21,638 bases of DNA from Cytophagaceae bacterium UBA6715. Lineage in GTDB: Bacteria; Bacteroidota; Bacteroidia; Cytophagales; Spirosomataceae. Each line of letters begins with the position of its first letter. Position 1 is the first letter of the stretch. A program made the translations under genes and the position numbers. Under the pieces are notes generated by a model that worked only from the letters and a program-made list of their open reading frames with translations, searched no databases and was not told the origin of the DNA. Where the stretch lies: assembly GCA_002454335.1 (NCBI GenBank), contig DKIP01000001.1:1-21638 (forward strand), read 5' to 3'. Positions 1-6,387 of the stretch are shown here, piece after piece.

Positions 1-21
1 GTTAAGAGTTAAGAGTGAAGA
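1..21 (-). repeat. Short heptamer tandem repeat (three units), inverted orientation
   Basis: Three successive 7-base units, GTTAAGA, GTTAAGA and GTGAAGA, open the window. Read on the minus strand they are TCTTCAC and TCTTAAC units, the same family as the tracts at 223-236 and 6325-6380. The tract may begin before the window. Together with 223-236 it frames the 240-base intergenic gap in inverted orientation. Confidence 0.6.
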
Positions 22-44
22 GATATATGTTAATCTAATAATTG

Positions 45-67
45 GGGCGCAATTCGCGCCCTTTTTT
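45..67 (+). terminator. Rho-independent terminator of a gene upstream of the window
   Basis: GGGCGC (45-50) pairs perfectly with GCGCCC (56-61) around the loop AATTC, and six T residues follow (62-67). This is a textbook intrinsic terminator on the plus strand. No plus-strand gene precedes it within the window, so it most likely ends a transcript entering from the left. Confidence 0.75.
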
Positions 68-151
68 ATGGGCCATCAACATAAATTGATTCTTAATATT
101 ATTTATGATTTGCGCTAGAATTATCAATAGATTTTTTTTGAATTGAATACA

Positions 152-183
152 AACAAAATGAGCCCGGAATATTTCCGAGCTCA
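152..183 (-). terminator. Probable terminator of the phoD-osmC-thyA transcript
   Basis: TGAGCCCGGAA (159-169) pairs with TTCCGAGCTCA (173-183) with one mismatch and a 3-base loop. Read on the minus strand, the stem is followed by TTTTGTTT, an interrupted T tract. It lies about 60 bases past the thyA stop and suits termination of the minus-strand operon. The broken T run lowers confidence. Confidence 0.55.
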
Positions 184-222
184 AAATAATAGATCAATAA
201 AATAATACTCTCACCAAATACC

Positions 223-236
223 TCTTCACTCTTCAC
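223..236 (+). repeat. Heptamer tandem repeat TCTTCAC, two units
   Basis: Two units of TCTTCAC are preceded by TACC and followed by TCAT, directly abutting the thyA stop codon. The same frame, TACC, then TCTTCAC units, then TCAT, surrounds the longer tract at 6325-6380. The two loci therefore look like the same repeat with different unit numbers. Confidence 0.65.
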
Positions 237-240
237 TCAT

Positions 241-1035
241 TTAAACTGCCACCGGCGCCTTAATTCCTGGATAAGGATCATATCCCTCCAGCGTAAAGTC
301 CTCGTATTGGAAATCCAAGATGTCTTTCACATTTGGATTGATTTTCATCGTAGGAAGAGGCCGCGGAGTACGAGATAATTGCAATTCCACTTGTTCCATG
401 TGATTGCTATAGAGGTGTGTGTCTCCGCCCGTCCATACAAAATCACCCAAGCCTAAATCACATACTTGTGCGATCATCATCGTCAACAAGGCATAAGAAG
501 CGATGTTAAAGGGAACCCCTAAGAATACATCTGCCGAGCGTTGATACAATTGACAAGATAATTTGCCATCGGCCACATAGAATTGAAAGAAGGCATGGCA
601 AGGCATTAAAGCCATTTTGGGCAGGTCTGCCACGTTCCATGCACTGACAATGATCCGACGAGAATCTGGGTTGGTTTTCAGCGTATGGATGGCTTCCTTG
701 ATTTGGTCGATCACAACGCCGTTGGCACCTTCCCAACTTCTCCACTGTTTGCCATACACCGGACCTAGGTCTCCGTTTGAGTCGGCCCATTCATTCCAAA
801 TACTAACATTGTTGTCTGTCAAATACTTAATATTCGTTTCTCCTTTTAAGAACCACAATAGTTCATAAATGATGGATTTTAAGTGCGTTTTCTTGGTTGT
901 TACTAATGGAAAGCCTTCTTCGAGGTTGAATCGCATTTGATAGCCAAAAACACTTGTTGTTCCTGTACCTGTTCGGTCGGATTTAAAAGTTCCGTTTTCT
1001 TTAATGTGCGTTAATAAATCTAAATATGCTTGCAT
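241..1035 (-). CDS. thyA: Thymidylate synthase
   Basis: Converts dUMP to dTMP using 5,10-methylenetetrahydrofolate as carbon donor and reductant, in the cytosol. The 264-residue length equals the E. coli enzyme. The catalytic cysteine sits in MPCHAFFQFYV at C146. Also visible are the phosphate-binding arginine region near R21 (SDRTGTGT), the QRSADVFLGVPFNIASYALL block (about 164-183) and the HLYSNH motif. It is the third gene of a minus-strand operon, and its ATG begins one base after the osmC-like stop. A dihydrofolate reductase gene, a frequent thyA neighbour, is not present here. Nothing in the sequence looks damaged. Identification rests on near full-length resemblance to the classical ThyA family. 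Confidence 0.98.
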   Translation of the reverse strand: MQAYLDLLTHIKENGTFKSDRTGTGTTSVFGYQMRFNLEEGFPLVTTKKTHLKSIIYELLWFLKGETNIKYLTDNNVSIWNEWADSNGDLGPVYGKQWRSWEGANGVVIDQIKEAIHTLKTNPDSRRIIVSAWNVADLPKMALMPCHAFFQFYVADGKLSCQLYQRSADVFLGVPFNIASYALLTMMIAQVCDLGLGDFVWTGGDTHLYSNHMEQVELQLSRTPRPLPTMKINPNVKDILDFQYEDFTLEGYDPYPGIKAPVAV

Positions 1036-1036
1036 G

Positions 1037-1474
1037 TTAGGCTACGAAGGTTTGTCCGTTTAAAAGTAAACTGTGTGTTATAATTGCGCTAGGCTCTAAT
1101 TGAGCTGTAGCTGAGCAATATTTGTCCATCGACATTTGGATAGCTTTTAGTGCTTTAATTCCATCGATTTGGCCTCTTAACTCAAATTGAATATTGATTT
1201 GTCGAAAAGGAGTCTTCTCCGTTCCCTCAATTTTCTCTCGGTCACCTTGTACACGGATTTGAAAATCCTCCACCACCTGACGTTGCTTTTTTAAGATCAA
1301 AATCACATCAATTGCCGTGCAGCCACCTAATCCCATCAATAATAATTCCATGGGACGTGCACCTGCATTATGTCCCCCGATTCCCTCTGCGGCATCGATA
1401 TGCACCGAAACAGGCGAGGAACCTTTGGCCTCAAAATGAAAATCTTGATCTAATCGATTTAATATTACTTCCAT
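1037..1474 (-). CDS. OsmC/Ohr family protein (YhfA-like)
   Basis: A 145-residue protein of the OsmC/Ohr superfamily, whose studied members are cytosolic thiol peroxidases that reduce organic hydroperoxides. The family signature is seen as RPMELLLMGLGGCTAIDV, giving the first conserved cysteine at C52, and MDKYCSATAQL, giving the second at C120. Sequence style (GARPMELLLMGLGGC, KALKAIQMS) fits the YhfA-like subgroup, whose substrate is not well defined, better than the Ohr subgroup. The gene lies between phoD-like and thyA with one base on each side, so it is almost certainly co-transcribed and perhaps translationally coupled. No link to thymidylate synthesis is evident. A peroxidase role is inferred from the two cysteines. 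Confidence 0.88.
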   Translation of the reverse strand: MEVILNRLDQDFHFEAKGSSPVSVHIDAAEGIGGHNAGARPMELLLMGLGGCTAIDVILILKKQRQVVEDFQIRVQGDREKIEGTEKTPFRQINIQFELRGQIDGIKALKAIQMSMDKYCSATAQLEPSAIITHSLLLNGQTFVA

Positions 1475-1475
1475 G

Positions 1476-2780
1476 TTATTTTAATTCAGTGGATTTAATT
1501 GCTTTTGTCCATAAAACATCGCCTTTCACGTTGAACAACGTGATGGTCATAGTACGATCTTTCAAGGGACCCGAAACTTCAATTTTTGAAAAAGCGCGTT
1601 CTTGTATTAAGGTGCCTGGAACCAAGGTTTCATTGTAATCAAGTTTGACCGCATCCGCTTTGCCAGCTGTCATAGGGGAAACCGTCAAATCGTATAATGG
1701 ATAAGTTCCAGGTCTTTCCAATTTATTCAAATCTGAAATATGTCGGTCGCCTGTTAAAAATAGCACCCCGGGAATATTTCGGTTTTTCAATTCCTTGAAT
1801 AATTGATTCCGCTCTCCTTCGTAATTCGCCATGTTTTCGAATACCTTGGCCGGGCTAACAACCTGACCTCCATTGACAATGACTTTAAAGCTTGCCTTGG
1901 AAGAAATAAGCGCATCTAATAGCCAATTCATTTGTTTCTGTCCCCAATAGTCTTTATTGGGGTCATTTAATTCGTTGGGTGCCTTATTCCAGCGGTCATC
2001 CATTAAAAAGAATTCCACGTCCGCCCATTGGAATTTCCCCGTGATACCTTCGTTGGGGAAGATGTAATTGGGATTCCCCCAATACATTTTGAACATTTCC
2101 AATGAGGTTTGTTTCAATGGAAAAGAGCGATCTGAATCATTGGGACCGTAGTCATGATCATCCCAAATGGCATAATGGTGTACATTGGCCAATAAGGGTT
2201 GCATTGACTTCACCGCACGTGCATGGTCATTGCGATGAATCATTCCCGTTCTCGTGTAATCCGGTTCACGGTAATAGAAATTATCACCACCCCAAAGCAT
2301 GAAATCAGGTTTCTTGGCATACATCGCAGCATAAACTTCATCTGCGCCACCGTATGGTCGGCCTGGTCGGTCAGTACCTTCTTCATTCACATAATTACAT
2401 GTTCCAAAAATGAATGAGAACGCTGGAGGATCTTTTCTCCACTGCCATAGCTCTTGGGTTTGGAATTCCAAGGGATAGTTAAAACTTACTTTTTTCCCAT
2501 TGACCCATACTTCATATTCGTATTTTTTGCCCATGCTCACCTCATCCGCGATGATGCGTGCAATGAAAGCCTGCGATTTCGCTGTTCTAATGGGTTCCGT
2601 TTTATGGATGTTTTTATCTCCTTTTTCCCAATAACGTAAGCATACCTCCGCCGATTTTTCGGTTTGAATCCATACGAGGACTTCCTTCATTTCGGAGTAG
2701 CCCAACATAGGACCGCTCTTAATTTGTGCAAAACTAACTAGGGGAGCCAGTAGGAATAAGGCAATGATTATGCTTTTCAT
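1476..2780 (-). CDS. Secreted PhoD-like metallophosphoesterase (alkaline phosphatase D family)
   Basis: A 434-residue phosphatase of the PhoD/metallophosphatase family, expected to hydrolyse phosphate esters in the periplasm or at the surface. Residues 1-19 are a signal peptide (hydrophobic core, then VSFAQ). Residues 20-110 look like the small N-terminal domain of the family. Metal-site motifs follow in order: FGTCN (125-129), GGDNFYY (164-170), WDDHDYG (206-212), MDDRWN (260-265), VNGGQ (302-306) and TGDRH (343-347). It leads the operon with the osmC-like gene and thyA and diverges from lysA across about 40 bases. No phosphate-box-like operator was recognised. Substrate is unknown: PhoD members include phosphodiesterases and phospholipase-like enzymes. 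The gene symbol is withheld for that reason. Confidence 0.9.
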   Translation of the reverse strand: MKSIIIALFLLAPLVSFAQIKSGPMLGYSEMKEVLVWIQTEKSAEVCLRYWEKGDKNIHKTEPIRTAKSQAFIARIIADEVSMGKKYEYEVWVNGKKVSFNYPLEFQTQELWQWRKDPPAFSFIFGTCNYVNEEGTDRPGRPYGGADEVYAAMYAKKPDFMLWGGDNFYYREPDYTRTGMIHRNDHARAVKSMQPLLANVHHYAIWDDHDYGPNDSDRSFPLKQTSLEMFKMYWGNPNYIFPNEGITGKFQWADVEFFLMDDRWNKAPNELNDPNKDYWGQKQMNWLLDALISSKASFKVIVNGGQVVSPAKVFENMANYEGERNQLFKELKNRNIPGVLFLTGDRHISDLNKLERPGTYPLYDLTVSPMTAGKADAVKLDYNETLVPGTLIQERAFSKIEVSGPLKDRTMTITLFNVKGDVLWTKAIKSTELK

Positions 2781-2794
2781 GTTCGTTCAATTAG

Positions 2795-2802
2795 TATCTT
2801 TG
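2795..2802 (+). promoter_or_regulatory. Bacteroidota-type -7 promoter box for lysA
   Basis: TATCTTTG matches the Bacteroidota primary-sigma consensus TAnnTTTG exactly and lies 18 bases before the chosen lysA ATG. No clear TTG appears at the expected -33 spacing. Transcription would begin around 2807-2810 and leave a leader of roughly a dozen bases. This argues against a lysA start at 2764, which would lie upstream of the promoter. Confidence 0.6.
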
Positions 2803-2820
2803 TGGCTTATAAATTTCCCT

Positions 2821-4056
2821 ATGGCATATTATTCAATTCAGAACATTCCGTTAACCGATTTAGCCAAAGATTTTGGTACGCCACTTTATGTATACGATGC
2901 CGACAAAATTAGGGAAAAAATCTCGGTTTTGAGGGATGCCTTCGAAGGAATTGATTTGACGATAAAATACGCCGTTAAAGCCAATACGAATTTATCCATT
3001 TTACGCTTGATGCGTGCCAATGGAGTTGATATGGACGTCGTGTCTCCACAGGAATTAGAGATGGGATTAATTGCAGGTTATGAGGGTGGACAAATTACTT
3101 TTACGCCATCTGGAGTGCATTTTTCAGAAATTGAATATGCGGTTTCGAAGGGGGCAATTGTCAACTTAGATAATTTATCGGTGTTGGAGAAATTTGGTCA
3201 AACCTATGGTTCGTCGCAACCATGTTTGATTCGCATTAAACCCCATGTTTTTGGTGGGGGGAATGAAAAGATTATGACGGCACATCCGGAGTCTAAATTT
3301 GGGATTTCGATTCATCAAAAAGCGGAAATTTTAGCGCTTGTTGAAAAATATAATATTAACGTAATTGGCTTACACCAACATACAGGTTCGGATATCAAGG
3401 ATGGCAAGACCTTTGAACAGGCCGCCTCAGCGCTTTTTGATTTTGCCTATGATTTTAAGGATTTACAAATCATCGATTTAGGTGGGGGATTTAAAGTACC
3501 TTATTCGCCCGAAGATCCCGGCGTGAATATGAAAGAAGTAGGCCGAATCATGAGTGATGCATTTCGTGCATTCTGCCAAAAATACGGTCGGGAATTACGC
3601 CTTTGGGTAGAACCAGGCAAGTTTTTAGTAAGTGAATCAGGGACTTTCTTAGCGGAAACCAATGTTGTTAAACATGATCCTGTCAAAACATTTGTGGGCA
3701 TCAATTCAGGATTGAATCATTTGATTCGTCCCATGATGTACGGCTCTTACCACTATATTTTCAATGCGTCCAATCAAGATAGCTCCAAGCAAGCGGAATA
3801 CCGCGTGACGGGTTATATCTGTGAAACGGATACATTCTCATTTGATTATGCCGGTAAACAAAATGAACGCTTATTGAATGAGGTCAAAGAAGGAGACATT
3901 ATTGCTTTGGCGAATGCTGGAGCTTATGGATTTACCATGGCTTCGCATTATAACTCTCGCTTTTTACCTGCCGAGGTATTAGTTGACGGGGGAGTCGCCC
4001 GCGTCATTCGCAAACGGGAAACCATGAAGGATTTGTTGAGGAATCAGGAAATATAG
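2821..4056 (+). CDS. lysA: Diaminopimelate decarboxylase
   Basis: PLP enzyme performing the last step of lysine synthesis, meso-diaminopimelate to L-lysine. With the ATG at 2821 it has 411 residues, a normal family length. Motifs in that numbering: YAVKAN with PLP lysine K53, HQHTGSDI (186-192), GGGF (221-224), WVEPGKFLV (262-270), CETDTF with substrate-site C334, and NAGAYGFTMASHYN (365-378) as in true LysA. An in-frame ATG at 2764 would add 19 hydrophobic residues (MIMLFMFVQL...), overlap the divergent phoD-like start and precede the TATCTTTG promoter, so it is rejected. A carboxynorspermidine decarboxylase is less likely because the AGAYGF.MAS.YN ending is that of LysA. The gene appears monocistronic, and a palindromic element follows 14 bases after its stop. 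Confidence 0.95.
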   Translation: MAYYSIQNIPLTDLAKDFGTPLYVYDADKIREKISVLRDAFEGIDLTIKYAVKANTNLSILRLMRANGVDMDVVSPQELEMGLIAGYEGGQITFTPSGVHFSEIEYAVSKGAIVNLDNLSVLEKFGQTYGSSQPCLIRIKPHVFGGGNEKIMTAHPESKFGISIHQKAEILALVEKYNINVIGLHQHTGSDIKDGKTFEQAASALFDFAYDFKDLQIIDLGGGFKVPYSPEDPGVNMKEVGRIMSDAFRAFCQKYGRELRLWVEPGKFLVSESGTFLAETNVVKHDPVKTFVGINSGLNHLIRPMMYGSYHYIFNASNQDSSKQAEYRVTGYICETDTFSFDYAGKQNERLLNEVKEGDIIALANAGAYGFTMASHYNSRFLPAEVLVDGGVARVIRKRETMKDLLRNQEI

Positions 4057-4065
4057 TAACCTTTC

Positions 4066-4145
4066 TTAATCCCTAGGCTGAAGCTTAGGGATAAAAAATA
4101 ACCCCAGACTTCAGTCTGGGGACTCGCGAGGTATCGCGTCTCTAC
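4066..4145 (-). repeat. Dispersed palindromic element, copy 1 (one arm missing)
   Basis: CCCTAGGCTGAAGCTTAGGG (4071-4090) is a near-perfect hairpin. CCCCAGACTTCAGTCTGGGG (4102-4121) has a 9-bp perfect stem and a 2-base loop. CGCGAGGTATCGCG (4125-4138) then TCTCTAC completes the element. The order matches copy 2 (6079-6171) read in reverse, but the outer arm next to the CCCTAGG hairpin is absent. It lies between the convergent lysA and AraC-type genes. On the minus strand the CCCCAGA hairpin is followed by TTATTTTTTAT, so it could terminate the regulator transcript. Confidence 0.8.
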
Positions 4146-4146
4146 T

Positions 4147-4174
4147 ATCCAACGTCCACCGCCTAATGCCCAAA
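4147..4174 (+). repeat. Degenerate heptamer tract, consensus near GTCYAAY (four units)
   Basis: ATCCAAC, GTCCACC, GCCTAAT and GCCCAAA follow one another with a strict 7-base period, starting just past palindromic copy 1 and ending at the stop codon of the AraC-type gene. A tract with the same period and similar consensus follows copy 2 at 6179-6220. The units are degenerate, so confidence that this is a true decayed tandem repeat is moderate. Confidence 0.5.
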
Positions 4175-4175
4175 T

Positions 4176-5366
4176 TTATATTTCAATCGACTTGATATAC
4201 GCCGATGGCGTAATTCCTACTTGCTCCTTAAACGCATCAATGAATTTTGATCTAGAAGCAAAGCCTGCTTTTGTAGAAATAGCTTCGATGGTTATTTTTT
4301 TAGATTCTCCAGCGTTCAAGAGTTCTATGGCGTAATCGATGCGAATTTTTTTTCGCCATTGACTAAATGTTATTCCAATCACTGTGTTGAAATACAGCGA
4401 TAATGCTCTTTCAGGGATTTTCAAATCAAATGACATTTGAGCTAATGAGAAATCCTTTTTCGTAAAGGGTAATGTTAGTAAATAGCTGGGTAATTCTTCT
4501 TCAATTTCTAAATCGATTTCATTGTGCTTTCTTTTTTTAGGTATAACTGATTTAAATTCATTTATATAGCTTGAATTCTCTTTGTTTGAGATGAAAGAAA
4601 CATTGCCATACAGGATTTTGGGAAATAAAAACAAGAAGAAATTTTGCAAGAAAAAGCCGCCACCTGCTACGGCAAAATAATGCTGTTTGGAAGTGAAAAT
4701 TTGGGTATATGCATCACTCTGAAAGTCAAAATTGATTCCTACAACCGTCAACATATGTAATAAACTGTTGCTGGAAATGATGAATTGAATTCCACAAAGT
4801 AAATAAATCCATCTTTTGAGGATTTTGTGGTTTGTAGTCAATTGCCCTAAAACGGCCTTCGTTTTTCGGGCATGCCAATTGAAATAGATGAGCGAAAATA
4901 TGCAATATGCAACTAAGTGTAAAGTCCTTGAAACGAGTATAAATTCAAACGATACAAATTGGAAATCTAAACTATATTTCTCAGTTACATTGATAATTTC
5001 GTGGGCGATTTTGGCTTTTTGATCAAAAGGAAGCGTGGTGTAGGGTAAGCAATTAATGAGAATGAAAACAGCCGGTATAAGATGTAATAAGTCTAATTTT
5101 TCTAGTCTATGATTGTCTGTTACCATGGTTTTTACATAGTAAAACAACAAGGGGCCTAACAAATAGGATAGAGGTAGAAAATGCACAAAACAAATTCCCT
5201 CCCAAAATGGGTCTTGTGTGTAATGTAAGCCATAATAGATCAATACAACCACATTACAGCATAAGAAGAAGAGGGCTAAAAATGCATTCGATCTATTTAA
5301 TGAACTCAAATAATAAATTAGAATAAAGGAAGTGAATATTCCGAATAAGGGGAAAATGATGCCCAT
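4176..5366 (-). CDS. Membrane-anchored AraC-family transcriptional regulator
   Basis: A 396-residue protein with an integral-membrane N-terminal half and an AraC-type DNA-binding C-terminus. Hydrophobic segments appear near residues 3-20, 27-46, 60-79, 92-108, 140-162, 186-208 and 229-252, about seven in all. The double helix-turn-helix region spans about 300-393. It ends with GFASRSKFIDAFKEQVGITPSAY (in pieces: GFASRSKF, 368-375; GITPSAY, 384-390), the hallmark of the family. Such seven-segment AraC regulators are common in Bacteroidota; their signals are mostly unknown. The gene diverges from the NTF2-like gene across 160 bases with an inverted repeat between them, so that neighbour is its likeliest target. 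This pairing is inferred from position. Confidence 0.88.
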   Translation of the reverse strand: MGIIFPLFGIFTSFILIYYLSSLNRSNAFLALFFLCCNVVVLIYYGLHYTQDPFWEGICFVHFLPLSYLLGPLLFYYVKTMVTDNHRLEKLDLLHLIPAVFILINCLPYTTLPFDQKAKIAHEIINVTEKYSLDFQFVSFEFILVSRTLHLVAYCIFSLIYFNWHARKTKAVLGQLTTNHKILKRWIYLLCGIQFIISSNSLLHMLTVVGINFDFQSDAYTQIFTSKQHYFAVAGGGFFLQNFFLFLFPKILYGNVSFISNKENSSYINEFKSVIPKKRKHNEIDLEIEEELPSYLLTLPFTKKDFSLAQMSFDLKIPERALSLYFNTVIGITFSQWRKKIRIDYAIELLNAGESKKITIEAISTKAGFASRSKFIDAFKEQVGITPSAYIKSIEI

Positions 5367-5422
5367 GATGAATTAGGTTTTTCGCTTAAAGTTTCAAGAT
5401 AAGTAATATTGATATGGTATCA

Positions 5423-5447
5423 TGTTCCAATCCCGCAATTTGGAACA
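5423..5447. promoter_or_regulatory. Inverted repeat, possible operator in a divergent intergenic region
   Basis: TGTTCCAA (5423-5430) and TTGGAACA (5440-5447) are perfect inverted 8-base arms with 9 bases between them, a centre-to-centre spacing of about 17 bases. A second inverted pair, GCAATTTG (5435-5442) and CAAATTGC (5489-5496), overlaps it. Both sit between the AraC-type regulator and the NTF2-like gene, where an autoregulatory or divergent operator would be expected. No confident promoter box was found for either gene. Confidence 0.45.
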
Positions 5448-5526
5448 AATTAATGTCGCATACATGTGAAATTGTTTCTTCAGCTGCACAAATTGCAACT
5501 TTATTCATCCTTAAATCAAAATTCTA

Positions 5527-6039
5527 ATGAAAAAATTAGTACTCGCATTATTGACTATTTCTACTTTTGTGCATGGTCAGTCTTCACAAGTTTTCCAAGA
5601 GGGAAATGCTGAAACGGGATTCAATTCTGGTTATAATTTGGAAAAATCACCTAATACGAAATGGGTATTAAATTCCATCAAAGCGTTAGAATCCATGGAC
5701 ACGCTTAGCTACAAATCTTTTTACTCAGCAGATGTTAAATTTCATGATAATTTAGAAGAAAAGAATTTGAGCCAAAATGTGGCATTTATTAGTGCCTTAA
5801 AAGCGAACGGTATTTCTGTGAAATTTGAAAAGGTAGCTCCTATTTGGGAATATGTGCACAAAAACAAATATATGAAAGAGGCCAACAACTACGTGATTTC
5901 ATATCAATATGCTACATTAACAAAAGCTGGTAAAACCATTAAAGTAGTCATTAGTGCTGTTGACCTAATTAAAGATGGTAAAATAGTACAAGAATGGCTT
6001 GCTTACGATACTGCGGGTATCATGAGCTTGTTTAAGTAA
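5527..6039 (+). CDS. Secreted NTF2-like (SnoaL-type) protein
   Basis: A 170-residue exported protein. Residues 1-18 form a signal peptide (MKKLVLALLTISTFVHG, then Q). The rest, about 40-165, has the alternating helix and strand pattern of the NTF2-like fold: a helix with KWVLNSIKALESMD, then YKSFYSADVKFHDN (a strand often carrying active-site Asp or His), and C-terminal strands ending in DLIKDGKIVQEWLAYDTAGIM (DGKIVQEW is typical of the superfamily). Members range from isomerases to binding proteins, so no reaction is assigned. It is divergent from the membrane AraC-type regulator and may belong to its response. A terminator begins 10 bases past the stop. Confidence 0.75.
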   Translation: MKKLVLALLTISTFVHGQSSQVFQEGNAETGFNSGYNLEKSPNTKWVLNSIKALESMDTLSYKSFYSADVKFHDNLEEKNLSQNVAFISALKANGISVKFEKVAPIWEYVHKNKYMKEANNYVISYQYATLTKAGKTIKVVISAVDLIKDGKIVQEWLAYDTAGIMSLFK

Positions 6040-6049
6040 AGGATCAAGC

Positions 6050-6067
6050 GGGGCGAAGGCCCCTTTT
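6050..6067 (+). terminator. Short terminator after the NTF2-like gene
   Basis: GGGGC (6050-6054) pairs with GCCCC (6059-6063) around GAAG, followed by TTTT (6064-6067). It lies 10 bases beyond the NTF2-like stop codon. The stem is short but all GC. Confidence 0.6.
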
Positions 6068-6078
6068 GAAATTGTATA

Positions 6079-6171
6079 ACGCGATACCTCGCGCTTAATC
6101 CCCAGACTGAAGTCTGGGGTTAATTTATAACCCTAGGCTTTAGCCTAGGGACTAGTCGCGAGGTATCGTGT
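6079..6171 (+). repeat. Dispersed palindromic element, copy 2 (both arms present)
   Basis: The outer arms ACGCGATACCTCGCG (6079-6093) and CGCGAGGTATCGTGT (6157-6171) are inverted repeats with one mismatch in 15. Inside are CCCCAGACTGAAGTCTGGGG (6100-6119) and CCCTAGGCTTTAGCCTAGGG (6131-6150), each a 9-bp stem, separated by TTAATTTATAA. This 93-base unit has the architecture of a miniature inverted-repeat element. It contains no coding capacity. It lies between the convergent NTF2-like and ATP-grasp genes. Confidence 0.85.
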
Positions 6172-6178
6172 CACTACA

Positions 6179-6220
6179 GTCTAATGACTAAAGTTCAACG
6201 TCTAGGTCATCAGTCCAATC
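6179..6220 (+). repeat. Degenerate heptamer tract, consensus near GTCTAAN (six units)
   Basis: GTCTAAT, GACTAAA, GTTCAAC, GTCTAGG, TCATCAG and TCCAATC run in a 7-base register from just past palindromic copy 2. Three more units of the same kind (GTCATTA, GTCCAAC, TCTAATA) occur at 6272-6292. The last two of the six units are poor matches. The equivalent tract beside copy 1 is at 4147-4174. Confidence 0.5.
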
Positions 6221-6268
6221 GCCGCAATTCATGCGGCTCAAAATTGGCAATCCTGAAAGGTTTGCCAA
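6221..6268. repeat. Two small hairpins between heptamer tracts
   Basis: GCCGCA (6221-6226) pairs with TGCGGC (6232-6237), and TTGGCAA (6244-6250) pairs with TTGCCAA (6262-6268). They split the GTCTAAN tract into 6179-6220 and 6272-6292, as if the hairpin block had been placed inside it. No open reading frame or T tract goes with them. Just beyond, TATCGCGTCTCTAC (6301-6314) repeats the end of copy 1 (4132-4145). Confidence 0.5.
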
Positions 6269-6324
6269 AGAGTCATTAGTCCAACTCTAATAGAAGCCGC
6301 TATCGCGTCTCTACAAAACGGATC

Positions 6325-6380
6325 TCTTACCTTTTAACTCTTACCTCTTCACTCTTCACTCTTCACTCTTCACTCTTCAC
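6325..6380 (+). repeat. Heptamer tandem repeat, eight units, five identical
   Basis: TCTTACC, TTTTAAC and TCTTACC are followed by five perfect TCTTCAC units (6346-6380) and TCAT. The tract ends seven bases before the stop codon of the ATP-grasp gene. It shares unit sequence and edges with 223-236 and, inverted, with 1-21. Five perfect copies make slippage in unit number likely. Confidence 0.85.
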
Positions 6381-6387
6381 TCATACC

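Noticed and set aside
617..868. Plus-strand reading frame inside thyA
   Set aside because: It is fully antisense to a conserved enzyme and shows no recognisable protein features.
1312..1638. Plus-strand reading frame across the osmC-like/phoD-like junction
   Set aside because: It is antisense to two recognised genes, and its composition shows no domain or signal peptide.
2764..2820. Upstream ATG extending lysA by 19 residues
   Set aside because: It overlaps the divergent phoD-like start and precedes the TATCTTTG promoter box; the extra residues are hydrophobic and not typical of LysA.
2821..4056. Carboxynorspermidine decarboxylase
   Set aside because: The AGAYGF.MAS.YN segment and CETDTF motif match diaminopimelate decarboxylase better, and no polyamine genes are adjacent.
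6325..6380. CRISPR-like array
   Set aside because: Units are 7 bases with no spacers, and no cas genes are nearby; it is a simple tandem repeat.
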